Source of the DNA: JALZKA01 sp963753385
Lineage (GTDB): Bacteria > Actinomycetota > Thermoleophilia > Solirubrobacterales > 70-9
Assembly (NCBI GenBank): GCA_963753385.1
Contig: CAVWCC010000013.1
Location: forward strand, 62,001 to 126,000
Direction of reading: 5' to 3'
DNA: 64,000 bases
Shown here: piece by piece, positions 10,500-18,875 of the stretch
How the letters are laid out: every line of letters begins with the position of its first letter
Position numbering within the stretch: the stretch's first letter is position 1
Translations under genes and position numbers: made by a program
The notes under the pieces: generated by a model
The model's input: only the letters and a program-made list of their open reading frames with translations
Databases searched by the model: none
What the model was told of the DNA's origin: nothing

Positions 10500-11436
10500 G
10501 TGACATCGCGGGGCCGGTCGGCCGGCTGGAGACCGGGCGCGCGGAACGCGATCACCGACGTTCCCGGTGTCCGCGTGGGCCACTCCCAGGCGGAGAGCGG
10601 GCAGCGCACCGGGGTGACGGTGGTGGCGCCGCCCGAGCTGCCGACCCCCGCCGGCGTCGCGGTCGTGAACGGAACCGGCGAGTTGAGCGCGAAGCTCGAG
10701 ATCGACGAGGTGGGCTTCATGGAGACGGCGGTCCACCTCTGCGGGACGCATGCGCGTCGGGACCGTGTACCAGGCGGTGATCACGGCGTCCGGCCGCGGC
10801 CCCCAGGACGTCGTCATGCCCGTGGTGGGCGAATGCGACGACGGCGACCTCGCCGACTCGCGCACGATCGCGCTCGCCGACGTCGAGAACGCGGTCGCGG
10901 CCCTCGGGGCCGAGGTGGCCGAGGGCAGCGTCGGCGCCGGCACCGGTATGCAGTGCTTCGACTTCCCGGGCGGGATCGGGACGGCGTCGCGGGCGGTGTC
11001 CGGCCACCACGTGGGCGTCCTGTTGCTCTGCAACTTCGGGGACCGCGAATACCTCGACCTGCTCGGCACCACCCTCGAGCCCGCTCCGCGACCAACCGCC
11101 GCCGACGGCTCGTGCATCGCGGTCTGCGCCAGCGACGCGGCGCTCTCAGCCCAGCAGCTCCGGCGCCTCGCCCTGCGCCCACTGCTCGGCCTCGCCCGCG
11201 CCGGCTCTTACGCCTCGCACTGGTCGGGCGAGATCGGCCTCGCCTTCTCGACGACGGACCGAGGCGGGGTGCCGAACTCCGAGCTAAGCGGCTACTTCGC
11301 CGCCGCCTACGAGGCGTCGCACGAGGCCGTGCTCAACTGCCTCGTCGCCGCGAAGCCCGCCGAGCGGCTCGACGGGACGATGCAGGACGCCTTCCCGGTC
11401 GAGCTCGCCCGCCGGCTCGCCGCCGAGCGCGGATGA
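10500..11436 (+). CDS. P1/DmpA-family aminopeptidase (L-aminopeptidase/D-esterase), one frameshift
   Basis: An N-terminal-nucleophile peptidase: ARNAITDVPGVRVGH at the start is the DmpA signature, followed by GVTVVAPPELPTPAGVAVVNG and, after a one-base frameshift near 10745, GTVYQAVITASGRG through to the end. The self-cleavage site where the precursor splits into two chains should be the Gly-Ser of ADGSCIAVC near 11104, leaving Ser as the nucleophile. Family members release N-terminal residues from peptides, some acting on D-amino acids or beta-peptides. At roughly 312 codons it is at the short end of the family. Its stop overlaps the M20 peptidase start as ATGA. Confidence 0.8.
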
Positions 11437-12744
11437 GCGATTCCCGGCTCCGCGAGGAGGTCGTAGGCCTCGCGCAGGAGCTGATCCGGATCGACACGTC
11501 GAACCCGCCGGGCAACGAGACGCCGGCCGCCGAGCTGGTCGCGGAGTACCTGCGCGGCGCGGGCGCCGACGTCGAGCTCCTTGGCCCGGACCCATCTCGC
11601 CTCAACCTGGTGGCGCGCGTACGCGGCCGCGGCGAGGGACCGTCCGTGATGTTGCTGGCCCACACCGACGTGGTCCCGGCGCCGAGTGCGGGGTGGACCG
11701 TGGGTCCGTTCGACGGGACGGTGCGCGACGGCCTGCTGGTCGGCCGCGGCGCTGCCGACATGAAGGGCGAGCTGGCCGCGCGGACCGTCGCGCTGGCCGC
11801 GTTCGCGCGCTCCGGCGAGCGCCCAGCCGGCGACCTCGTGCTGGTTGCCGAGGCGGACGAGGAACGCAACACGGCCGATGTTGGACTCTCCTGGCTGGTC
11901 CGCGAGCGCCCGGACCTGCGCTGCGACTACGCCCTGAACGAAGGCGGCGGAGTCCTGCTCGAGCTCGCCGACGGCCGCCGGGTCGTGACCATGGCGGTGG
12001 GGGAGAAGCAGGTCACCTCGTTGCGCCTGCGCGTGCACGGGACCGCCGGCCACGCTTCGGTTCCGGCCGCCGCCGACAACCCGCTCCGCCACGCCGCGGC
12101 GGCCGTTGAGCGCCTGCTCGCCGCCGAGGCCCCGATGCAGATGACGCCGGTGGTCATCCGCGCGCTTGAGGCACTCGGGGTACCCGACGACGTCCCCGAC
12201 GCTGAGCGCCTGCGCTGGGCACAGGACCTGCACCCGATCCTCGCCGACCTCCTGCCGCCGATCACCCGGCTGACGGTCACCCCGACCGGCCTCGCGACGC
12301 ACGAGCCGGCGAACGTGATCCCGCCGTACGCCGACGTGATCTGCGACTGCCGCGCGCTCCCCGGCCAGTCCGAGGCCGACATCACACGACCACATCGACG
12401 CGGCGCTCGGCGCCGGGTTCGAGTACGAGATCGAGCTGCTCGAGCCGCTCGCGGGCGGCAGCGACTCGCCGATCGACACGCCGCTCTACCGAGTGTGCGC
12501 CGAGTACGTCGCAGGCCGGTTCCCCGGCGCCGGGCTCCTGCCGCTCGTGACCCCGGGGTTCACGGACTCCCACTGGGTCCGGGAGGCGTTCGGCACGGTT
12601 GCGTACGGTTTCGCTCCCGTGTTCGCCACCGACCTCGACACTTACCTCGACGGCGTGCACGGAGCCGACGAGTCCATCGACCTCGCGGACCTGGTCGAGA
12701 TGGCGGAGTTCAACCTGCATGCGCTCCGGGCGCTGGCCGGCTAG
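11433..12744 (+). CDS. M20-family metallopeptidase (ArgE/DapE/carboxypeptidase type), one frameshift
   Basis: About 437 codons with the M20 di-zinc motifs in order: LAHTDVVPAP (His and the adjacent catalytic Asp, 11656), GRGAADMKGELAA (bridging Asp, 11743), EADEERN (catalytic Glu pair, 11849) and, near the end, TPGFTDSHWVREAFG with the last His ligand. The dimerisation domain in the middle contains GTAGHASVP. A one-base insertion near 12388 (ITDHID would read through without an extra A) shifts the frame. These cytoplasmic enzymes hydrolyse acyl-amino acids or dipeptides, fitting an operon that imports and trims peptides. The SDR gene follows after two bases. Confidence 0.85.
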
Positions 12745-12746
12745 CG

Positions 12747-13566
12747 GTGGGCTCTGCGGCGGGCAGGATCGTCCTGATCACGGGGTCGACGGACGGCCTC
12801 GGCCTGGCAACCGCGCGGCGGCTTGCGGGGCTGGGGGCCTGCGTGCTGGTCCATGGCCGCAATCCGCAGAAGCTCGAACGCGTCCTGTCCGGCATGTCCT
12901 CCGGGGGCGAGTCCGGCCCGCACGGCTACCTTGCTGACCTCTCTTCGCTGGACGAAACGCGGCGGCTCGCGCGCGACGTCGCGGCCGAGCACGAGCGCCT
13001 CGACGTGCTCGTCAACAACGCCGGGGTCATCAGCCCCGACCGGCAGGTCAGCCGGGACGGAATCGAGCTGGCGTTCGCGGTCAACTACCTCTCGCACTTC
13101 CTGCTGACGCTCGAGCTCCTGCCGCTGCTCGCGGCAACCGGCGGGCGGGTGGTGAACGTCGCCTCCATCGGCCAGCAGGCGATCGATTTCGACGACGTCA
13201 TGCTGGAGCGCGACTACAGCGCGTCGCGGTCGTACTCGCAGAGCAAACTGGCGCAGATCATGTTCACAATCGAGCTCGCGGAGCGGCTCGGCCCGGACGC
13301 GCACGGTGACCGCGAACGCGCTCCATCCCGCGACGCTGATGGACACGAAGATGGTCCGCGCGTTTGGCAGCCAGGTGCTGAGCACCGTGGCCGAGGGCGT
13401 GGAGGCGACCGTCAGGCTGGCGGCGGGGGACGAGCTCGACGGGGTGACGGGGCGGTACTTCGACGGCCTCGAGGAGGCGACGGCCGATCCGCAGGCATAC
13501 GACGCCGATGCCCGTCGCCTTTTGTGGGAGCTGAGCGAAGAGCTCACCGGCGCCAGGCTGCGCTAG
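12747..13566 (+). CDS. Short-chain dehydrogenase/reductase, one frameshift
   Basis: An SDR with the Rossmann motif ITGSTDGLGLATAR (GxxxGxG) at residues 11-24, NNAGV near 92 and the catalytic YSQSK near 164. The overall pattern resembles the retinol-dehydrogenase/WW-oxidoreductase-like SDRs (VNYLSHFLLTLELLP). A one-base insertion near 13303 splits the frame; the C-terminus continues as VTANALHPATLMDTKMV to the TAG at 13564. GTG 12747 follows the M20 stop by two bases. The substrate is unknown. It is the last gene of the operon, because an inverted repeat follows. Confidence 0.8.
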
Positions 13567-13589
13567 CGATCTCACGGTGCATGCGCCCG

Positions 13590-13612
13590 GGTCGTTCCAT
13601 CAATGAACGACC
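13590..13612 (+). promoter_or_regulatory. Perfect inverted repeat upstream of ogt (operator or terminator hairpin)
   Basis: GGTCGTTC (13590-13597), a seven-base spacer, then GAACGACC (13605-13612). It lies in the 58-bp gap between the SDR stop and the ogt start, directly against the ribosome binding site gaggaggt (13613-13620). It could end the upstream transcript or act as an operator or RNA hairpin for ogt. No T-run follows, which favours a regulatory role. Confidence 0.5.
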
Positions 13613-13624
13613 GAGGAGGTAGAC

Positions 13625-14107
13625 GTGAGCGAGGTGCGGGTGCACACGACGATCGAAAGCCCGGTGGGCGACCTGCTCTTGATCGGCGACGGCGAGCGGT
13701 TGCTCGGGCTCCACATGCAGGCCGGCCGCAGGCCCGGCCACGTGCCGCCGGATTCGAAGACGGCGAGCGAGCCCTTCGCCGCAGCCCGGGAGCAGCTCGG
13801 CGAGTACTTCGCGGGCGAGCGGACTGACTTCGAGCTGCCGCTGGCACCCGTCGGCACGCCGTTCCAGGAGGAGGTCTGGAGTGCCCTGCGCGAGATCCCC
13901 TACGGGGAGACCGCCAGCTACGGCGAGCTGGCGGAGCGGATCGGGCGCCCGAGCGCCGCGCGCGCGGTCGGCATGGCGAACGGGCGGAACCCGATCTCGA
14001 TCATCGTCCCGTGCCACCGGGTGATCGGCGCGACCGGCGAGCTGACCGGGTACGCGGGCGGCGTCGAGCGCAAGCGGCTCCTGCTGGACCTGGAGGGCGG
14101 CGCCTGA
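13625..14107 (+). CDS. ogt: Methylated-DNA--[protein]-cysteine S-methyltransferase (Ogt/MGMT)
   Basis: A 160-residue DNA repair protein with the invariant active-site motif IVPCHRVIG near residue 128, where Cys accepts the alkyl group from O6-alkylguanine. The DNA-binding helix (PYGETASYGELAERIG, about 93-108) and the arginine-finger region AARAVGMANGRNP are present. GTG 13625 has a near-perfect aggaggt ribosome binding site four bases away. Length matches Ogt without an Ada regulatory domain. It converges on the MFS gene; the two stop codons are separated by one base. Confidence 0.95.
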   Translation: MSEVRVHTTIESPVGDLLLIGDGERLLGLHMQAGRRPGHVPPDSKTASEPFAAAREQLGEYFAGERTDFELPLAPVGTPFQEEVWSALREIPYGETASYGELAERIGRPSAARAVGMANGRNPISIIVPCHRVIGATGELTGYAGGVERKRLLLDLEGGA

Positions 14108-14108
14108 T

Positions 14109-15371
14109 TCAGGCGGGCGCCGGCTCTTCCGCGGGCAGCAGGCCGGCGTCGGCGGGCGACTTCTCGCCACGCGTGCGAAGGAGGAACGGCAGCGACAGCG
14201 CGGAGATCCCGGCCGATATGACGTAGGAGGTCGGATAGCCCCAGACGTCCGCCGCCCGCCCCAGCACCGGCTGCGCGACGACGCCCCCGGTCGAGCTCAT
14301 CAGCGAGTCGAACGAGAGGATCGTGGCCCGCTGCTGCGAAGGGATCATGTCGTTCAGGTAGGCCTGGCGAATCGGCATCGAGGCGGCGAACAGGAGCCCC
14401 CAGACGGAGATCAGAGCGATCACGGCGCCGAAGCTCTCGATCAGGCCGATGCCGAGGAGCGCCGCAACGCTGAGCACCTCGGCGGTGATCAGCGCCGAGG
14501 TCCGCCGGCGGAAGAGGCCGCGGAGGAACGGGGTCGCGAAGCCGCCCAGGATCTGCGCGCCGGCGACGATCGCGGCGACGAGACCGGCGACCCCGTAGGC
14601 GGTCGGGTCGCCGTAGAGCTCGAGCAGGTACGGCTGGAGCGCGTAGAAGACGTAGATGCCCACGCCGCCGGTCCACGGTGCGGCCAGCATGAGGTAGCGG
14701 ACCGAGGGCACGCGCCATCCGTACTGGATCGAGTTTGCGGTGATGTCGCGCATGCCCGCGAGCGGGCTCGCCTCGCGTTTTCGCTCGAACCCGAGATCGT
14801 GCATCAGCGCGAACGCGGTGAAGAACATCAGGATCAGGATCGCGGCCCGCAGCACGAACGGAAACCCGAGGCTCACCGCCTGGGCGAGGAACCCGCCCGC
14901 GATCGAACCGGTGAGCATCCCGACGCCGGTCACGATCTGGCCGCGGGCGAGCACCGACTCGAGCGTGCCCTGGTACTGCGTGAACGCGAGCGCGTCGACC
15001 AGCCACGCCTCGACGGCGCCGGAGAAAAACGTGAAGCCGAGCCCGAGGAAGAGCGAGACGAGCGCCCAGCTCCAGAAGGGCGCCTCGACCTGCCACAGCA
15101 TCACGTAGAGGGCAGTGGTGACCGCCAGGGTCACCGTCCCGAGCAGGAACGACATGCGCCGCCCCCACATGTCGGCGACGATCCCGGTCGGGACCTCGAA
15201 GATGACCATTCCGGCGGTGAAGAACGCGTTGGCGGCGAAAGCCTCGAGGTTGTTGAGCCCCGCGTCGAGCAGGAAGATCGTGTTGATGCCCCAGATCAGC
15301 GACGCCGCGACCGTGTTGCCCAGCATCAGCGCGTAGTACGTGCGCTTGACGGAGGTCGGCGTGGCGGTCAC
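14109..15371 (-). CDS. MFS transporter
   Basis: A 420-residue membrane protein with about twelve hydrophobic segments and the MFS loop 2-3 motif GIVADMWGRRMSFLLG (GxxxDxxGRR) near residue 62. The C-terminal half contains MIPSQQRATILSFDSLMSS, a sequence typical of drug/metabolite efflux MFS proteins, where the protein often reads RATxxSxxS. The substrate cannot be predicted. GTG 15371 begins at the far side of a strong hairpin that ends the upstream metallopeptidase transcript, so this gene probably has its own promoter. Confidence 0.88.
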   Translation of the reverse strand: MTATPTSVKRTYYALMLGNTVAASLIWGINTIFLLDAGLNNLEAFAANAFFTAGMVIFEVPTGIVADMWGRRMSFLLGTVTLAVTTALYVMLWQVEAPFWSWALVSLFLGLGFTFFSGAVEAWLVDALAFTQYQGTLESVLARGQIVTGVGMLTGSIAGGFLAQAVSLGFPFVLRAAILILMFFTAFALMHDLGFERKREASPLAGMRDITANSIQYGWRVPSVRYLMLAAPWTGGVGIYVFYALQPYLLELYGDPTAYGVAGLVAAIVAGAQILGGFATPFLRGLFRRRTSALITAEVLSVAALLGIGLIESFGAVIALISVWGLLFAASMPIRQAYLNDMIPSQQRATILSFDSLMSSTGGVVAQPVLGRAADVWGYPTSYVISAGISALSLPFLLRTRGEKSPADAGLLPAEEPAPA

Positions 15372-15390
15372 GTCTACCTAGCGTACGAAG

Positions 15391-15418
15391 ACGGGGGCGC
15401 CGATCCCGGCGCCCCCGT
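15391..15418 (-). terminator. Strong GC hairpin after the M1 metallopeptidase gene
   Basis: A perfect 12-bp stem (ACGGGGGCGCCG / CGGCGCCCCCGT) closes on a four-base ATCC loop, 18 bases past the stop of the minus-strand M1 gene and 20 bases before the MFS start. There is no long T-run on the 3' side, only gtcttcgt, so it may be a partly Rho-independent or processing hairpin. Confidence 0.7.
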
Positions 15419-15435
15419 TCACCTCTGCTTGCCTC

Positions 15436-16986
15436 TCAGTACTTGCCGTTGGCGATCCGCTGCTCGAAGCCGGCCCGCCATTCGGAGGCGGCTGCCGCCT
15501 CGCGGGCATTCAGCCTCGCCGCCGCGCCGCCGCCGACCGCCTCGGGCGGCGGCTTCGAGCCGGTGAAGAGCCAGGTCTCGAACAGGTCGTCGAGGTCCTG
15601 GCCGGCGATGCCCTCCGCGAGCCGGATGAACTGCGGCGTCGTGCCGGTGCCGCCGCTCCGCGAGGCGGCCCAGCGGCGCACGATGCGCCAGAACGCGTCG
15701 TCGCCCACCTCGTTGCGAAGCGCCTGCAACGTCATCGCGCCGCGCACGTAGACCGCGCCGTCGAACAGCAGGTCGACGCCCGGGTCGCCGATCACGACCG
15801 ACCAGAACGGATCGTCGGCCGGGATCCCGTCGTACGTCGCCTGGAAGATCTCCTGCGGCGTCGCCCGGCCCTCGTACTCCTCCCACAGCCACTCGGCGTA
15901 TGTCGCGAAGCCCTCGTTCAGCCAGATGTCCTGCCAGCGGTGGAGCGCGACGTCGTCGCCGAACCACTGGTGGGCGAGCTCGTGCACCACCACGAAGTCG
16001 CCGTTCGCCGGGTTGCCCTGTCCATCGAGCCAGAAGAGCTTCGAGTAGACCGGGCGAGTCTGGTTCTCGAGCGCGAAGAACAGGTCGTTCTGGTTCGGGA
16101 CGATCGCGCCGATCGTGCTGAAGGGATAGGGACCGAACGCGTCGCTCAGGAGGTCGAGGACCACGCCCTGCTTCGCGAGGGACGAGTCGACCTCGGCCCG
16201 CAGCGCGCCGGTGATCTGACTCGAGACGGCGTCATAGACCGGGAGCCGGTCGTCGGTCCGCCAGCGGTCGACGTCCCAGTCGGCGACGTCGATCGTCGCC
16301 AGGTACGAGGCCATCGGCTCCGACGCCTCCCAGTCGTACGTGGTCGTCTCGGCGTCGCGGTCGACGTCGCGCAGGAAGCCGTTGGCCGCGACCTCGTAGC
16401 CGCGCGGCACGCTCACCTCGAACGAGTACGACGCCTTGTCGCGCGGATGGTCGTTGACGGGGAACCAGGAGGCCGCGACTTCGGGCTGGCCGGCGACGGT
16501 GACGCCCTCGGGCGTCGCCATCCATCCGGTCCGGATGCCGAACCCCGGCAGCACGAACTCGACCGGCACGCCGTCGTAGCTGACCTTCACCCGGAACTTG
16601 TGCCCCTCCTTCAGGTTCTTCCGCGGGTTGACGGTCAGCTCCTGGCCGCTCCGGCCCCAGCTTGCCGCTCGCCCGTTGACGCGGATCGCGCGGACCTCGA
16701 GCCCGACGAAGTCGAGGTTGAAGCTGCACAGGTCCTGCGTCGCCCTGGCCTTGATCGTCGCGCGGCCTTCGAGCACGTCGGTCGCCGGGTCGTAGGTCAG
16801 GTCGAGGTCGTAGTGACCCACGTCATAGCCACCGTTCCCGTACGTGGGGTAGTACTCGTCGCCCACCCCGGAGGCTCCAGGAGCGCATTTCGGCCCGGCG
16901 CTCGCCTGCCCGGCGCCGAGGGTCAAGACCGCAAGAGCGCCCGCAACCGCGCCCGCGAAAGCCCGAAGGGAACGTGACCTGTCCAT
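15436..16986 (-). CDS. Secreted M1-family zinc metallopeptidase, copy 1
   Basis: A 516-residue protein with an N-terminal signal peptide (AFAGAVAGALAVLTLGAGQASA) and an M1 aminopeptidase body. The N-terminal beta domain is followed by the zinc site VVHELAHQWFGDD and, 18 residues later, the third ligand Glu in NEGFATYAEWLWEEYEG. The alternative GAMEN substrate motif appears as NDLFFALENQT near 294. ATG 16986 is preferred over the upstream GTG because the signal peptide starts there and gaggaggagt precedes it. No lipobox is present, so it is probably released. Its closest relative is the adjacent gene, about the same length throughout. Confidence 0.92.
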   Translation of the reverse strand: MDRSRSLRAFAGAVAGALAVLTLGAGQASAGPKCAPGASGVGDEYYPTYGNGGYDVGHYDLDLTYDPATDVLEGRATIKARATQDLCSFNLDFVGLEVRAIRVNGRAASWGRSGQELTVNPRKNLKEGHKFRVKVSYDGVPVEFVLPGFGIRTGWMATPEGVTVAGQPEVAASWFPVNDHPRDKASYSFEVSVPRGYEVAANGFLRDVDRDAETTTYDWEASEPMASYLATIDVADWDVDRWRTDDRLPVYDAVSSQITGALRAEVDSSLAKQGVVLDLLSDAFGPYPFSTIGAIVPNQNDLFFALENQTRPVYSKLFWLDGQGNPANGDFVVVHELAHQWFGDDVALHRWQDIWLNEGFATYAEWLWEEYEGRATPQEIFQATYDGIPADDPFWSVVIGDPGVDLLFDGAVYVRGAMTLQALRNEVGDDAFWRIVRRWAASRSGGTGTTPQFIRLAEGIAGQDLDDLFETWLFTGSKPPPEAVGGGAAARLNAREAAAASEWRAGFEQRIANGKY

Positions 16987-17104
16987 TGAGACTCCTCCTC
17001 TGCCGTCCCCCACGGCGTGCCGCGATCTGAAACTTCTTCCGGAGCGCCAGTATCCGGGTGCCGCGCCGTCTAAACCATCGCGCGGGCGCCCCCTGGGTTG
17101 ATGC

Positions 17105-18634
17105 TCAGTACGCCCCGATCGCGATCCGCTGCTCGAAGCCGGACTGCCAATCGGCTGCCGCCGCCTGCTCGCGGGCGTTCAGCCTCGCCACCGCCGTCCC
17201 GCCCGCAACTGCGCCGGGCGGAGGCTTCGAGCCGGTGAAGAGCCAGGTGTCGAAGAGGTCATCGAGGTCCTGGCCGGCGATCCGCTCGGCGAGCCGGATG
17301 AACTGCCGCGTGGTGCCCAGACCGCCGCTTCGCGACGCGGCCCACCGGCGGACGATCCGCCAGAACTTGCTGTCGCCGATCTCGTTGCGAAGCGCCTGGA
17401 GCGTCATCGCGCCACGCTCGTAGACGGCGATGTCGAACAGTAGGTCGGTTCCTGGGTCGCCAATCTCGACCGACCAGAACGGATCCTCCGCCGGGATCTC
17501 GTCGTAGAGCGCCTGGAAGAGCTCCTGCGGTGTCGCCCGGCCCTCGTGGTCCTCCCAGAGCCATTCGGCGTAAGTCGCGAAGCCCTCGTTCAGCCAGATG
17601 TCCCGCCAGCGGCGGAGCGCAACGTCGTCGCCGAACCATTGGTGCGCGAGCTCGTGCACCACCACGAAGTCACCGTTCACCGGGTTGCCCTGTCCATCGA
17701 GCCAGAACACCTTCCCGTACACCGGGCGAGTCTGGGTTTCGAGCGCGAAGAACAGGGTGTTTTGGTTCGGGACGATCGCCCCGACCGTGTTGAACGGATA
17801 AGGGCCGAACGCATCGCTCAGCAGGTCCAGGATGACGCCCTGCTTCGCCAGCGAGGAGTCGACCTCGGCCCTGAGCTCCCCGGTGATCTGGCTCGACACG
17901 GCGTCATAGACCCGGAGCCCGCCGTCGATCCGCGAGCGGTCGACATCCCAGTCGGCCACGTCGACCGTGGCCAGGTAGGACGCCATCGGCTCCCGGGCCT
18001 CCCAGCGGAACGTGGTCATCTCGGGGCCGCGATCGACGTCGCGCAGCAATCCGTTGGCCGCGACCCCGTAGCCGCCTGGCACGCTCACCTCGAACGAGTA
18101 CGACGCCTTGTCGCTTGGATGGTCGTTCGCGGGGAACCAGGCGATCGCCACCTCGGGTTGGCCCGCCACGGTGAGGCCCTCGGGCGTAGCCATCCAGCCG
18201 CTCAACCCACCCGTGAACTGCACCGGGACGCCGGCGTAGCTCACCCTGGCCCTGAACCTGTCCGCTCCCTTCAGGTTCCTCCGCGGGTTGACGGTCAGCT
18301 CCTGGCCGCTGCGCGTCCAGGTCGCGAGCCGCCCGTCGACGTGGATCGCGCGAACCTCGAGGCCGACGAAGTCGAGGTTGAAGCTGCACAGGTCCTGCCT
18401 CGCCCTGGCCTTGATCGTCGCGCGGCCTTCGAGCACGTCGGTCGCGGGGTCGTAGGCGAGGTCGAGGTCGTAGTGCTTGACGTTGTACCCGCCGTTTCCG
18501 TATCCCGGGTAGTAGGTGTCGCCCACCCCGGGCGCGCCCGCGATGCACTTCTGGCCCGCGTGCGCCTGTCCCGCGGCGAGGGTCAACACCGCGATCGCTC
18601 CCGCAACCGCTAGAAACGACCGTGACCTGGCCAT
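17105..18634 (-). CDS. Secreted M1-family zinc metallopeptidase, copy 2 (tandem paralog)
   Basis: A 509-residue tandem paralog of the preceding entry, nearly identical in layout: a signal peptide (LAVAGAIAVLTLAAGQAHA), VVHELAHQWFGDD and NEGFATYAEWLWEDHEG as the HExxH-18-E zinc site, and the same TLFFALETQT segment. The start is ATG 18634, after gaggagaag, giving the same N-terminus (ARSRSFLAVAG) as copy 1. The two genes lie head to tail with a 118-bp gap, so they arose by tandem duplication and have since diverged, for example an internal gap near residue 166. The role is extracellular peptide degradation, in line with the peptide transporter nearby. Confidence 0.92.
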   Translation of the reverse strand: MARSRSFLAVAGAIAVLTLAAGQAHAGQKCIAGAPGVGDTYYPGYGNGGYNVKHYDLDLAYDPATDVLEGRATIKARARQDLCSFNLDFVGLEVRAIHVDGRLATWTRSGQELTVNPRRNLKGADRFRARVSYAGVPVQFTGGLSGWMATPEGLTVAGQPEVAIAWFPANDHPSDKASYSFEVSVPGGYGVAANGLLRDVDRGPEMTTFRWEAREPMASYLATVDVADWDVDRSRIDGGLRVYDAVSSQITGELRAEVDSSLAKQGVILDLLSDAFGPYPFNTVGAIVPNQNTLFFALETQTRPVYGKVFWLDGQGNPVNGDFVVVHELAHQWFGDDVALRRWRDIWLNEGFATYAEWLWEDHEGRATPQELFQALYDEIPAEDPFWSVEIGDPGTDLLFDIAVYERGAMTLQALRNEIGDSKFWRIVRRWAASRSGGLGTTRQFIRLAERIAGQDLDDLFDTWLFTGSKPPPGAVAGGTAVARLNAREQAAAADWQSGFEQRIAIGAY

Positions 18635-18875
18635 GAACTTCTCCTCGCTGTCCCCGGCCAAGTTGAACTCCCCCCGGGTCGCCACTCCCCGGTGCGCACC
18701 AACCTACACCACACCAAACGGCATTCCCCCGATCGTGCCACGGACCGTGGTCCGACCCGACGATTGGGGGGTGTGGCGGTAACTCGCGCGCCCGGCGCGG
18801 GTTAGACCACGCATAGAACCGCAGCCCGCCGAAGCCCCCACCGCGCGCGACCAGGCGATCGACGTCCTCGTCGAG
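18635..18875. other. Divergent intergenic region, M1 peptidase copy 2 / histidine kinase
   Basis: About 240 bp without a gene between divergent transcripts. On the minus strand it has a ribosome binding site (gaggagaag) before ATG 18634 and a possible -10 TAGGTT (18701-18706). On the plus strand no clear -35/-10 pair was found. The kinase frame is open back to a TAA at 18780 but contains no ATG, GTG or TTG before 18876. Confidence 0.5.

Noticed and set aside
10500..13622. A 1040-codon plus-strand frame that seems to fuse DmpA, M20 and SDR
   Set aside because: Only parts of each protein are in this frame; the real genes have their own starts, with ATGA overlap at 11433 and a stop at 12744, and the fusion comes from frameshifts.
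15900..15925. GTCGCGAAGCCCTCG in the M1 genes (also near 17575) as further element copies
   Set aside because: These are the conserved codons of the NEGFATY zinc-ligand region on the other strand; no hairpin 2 follows.
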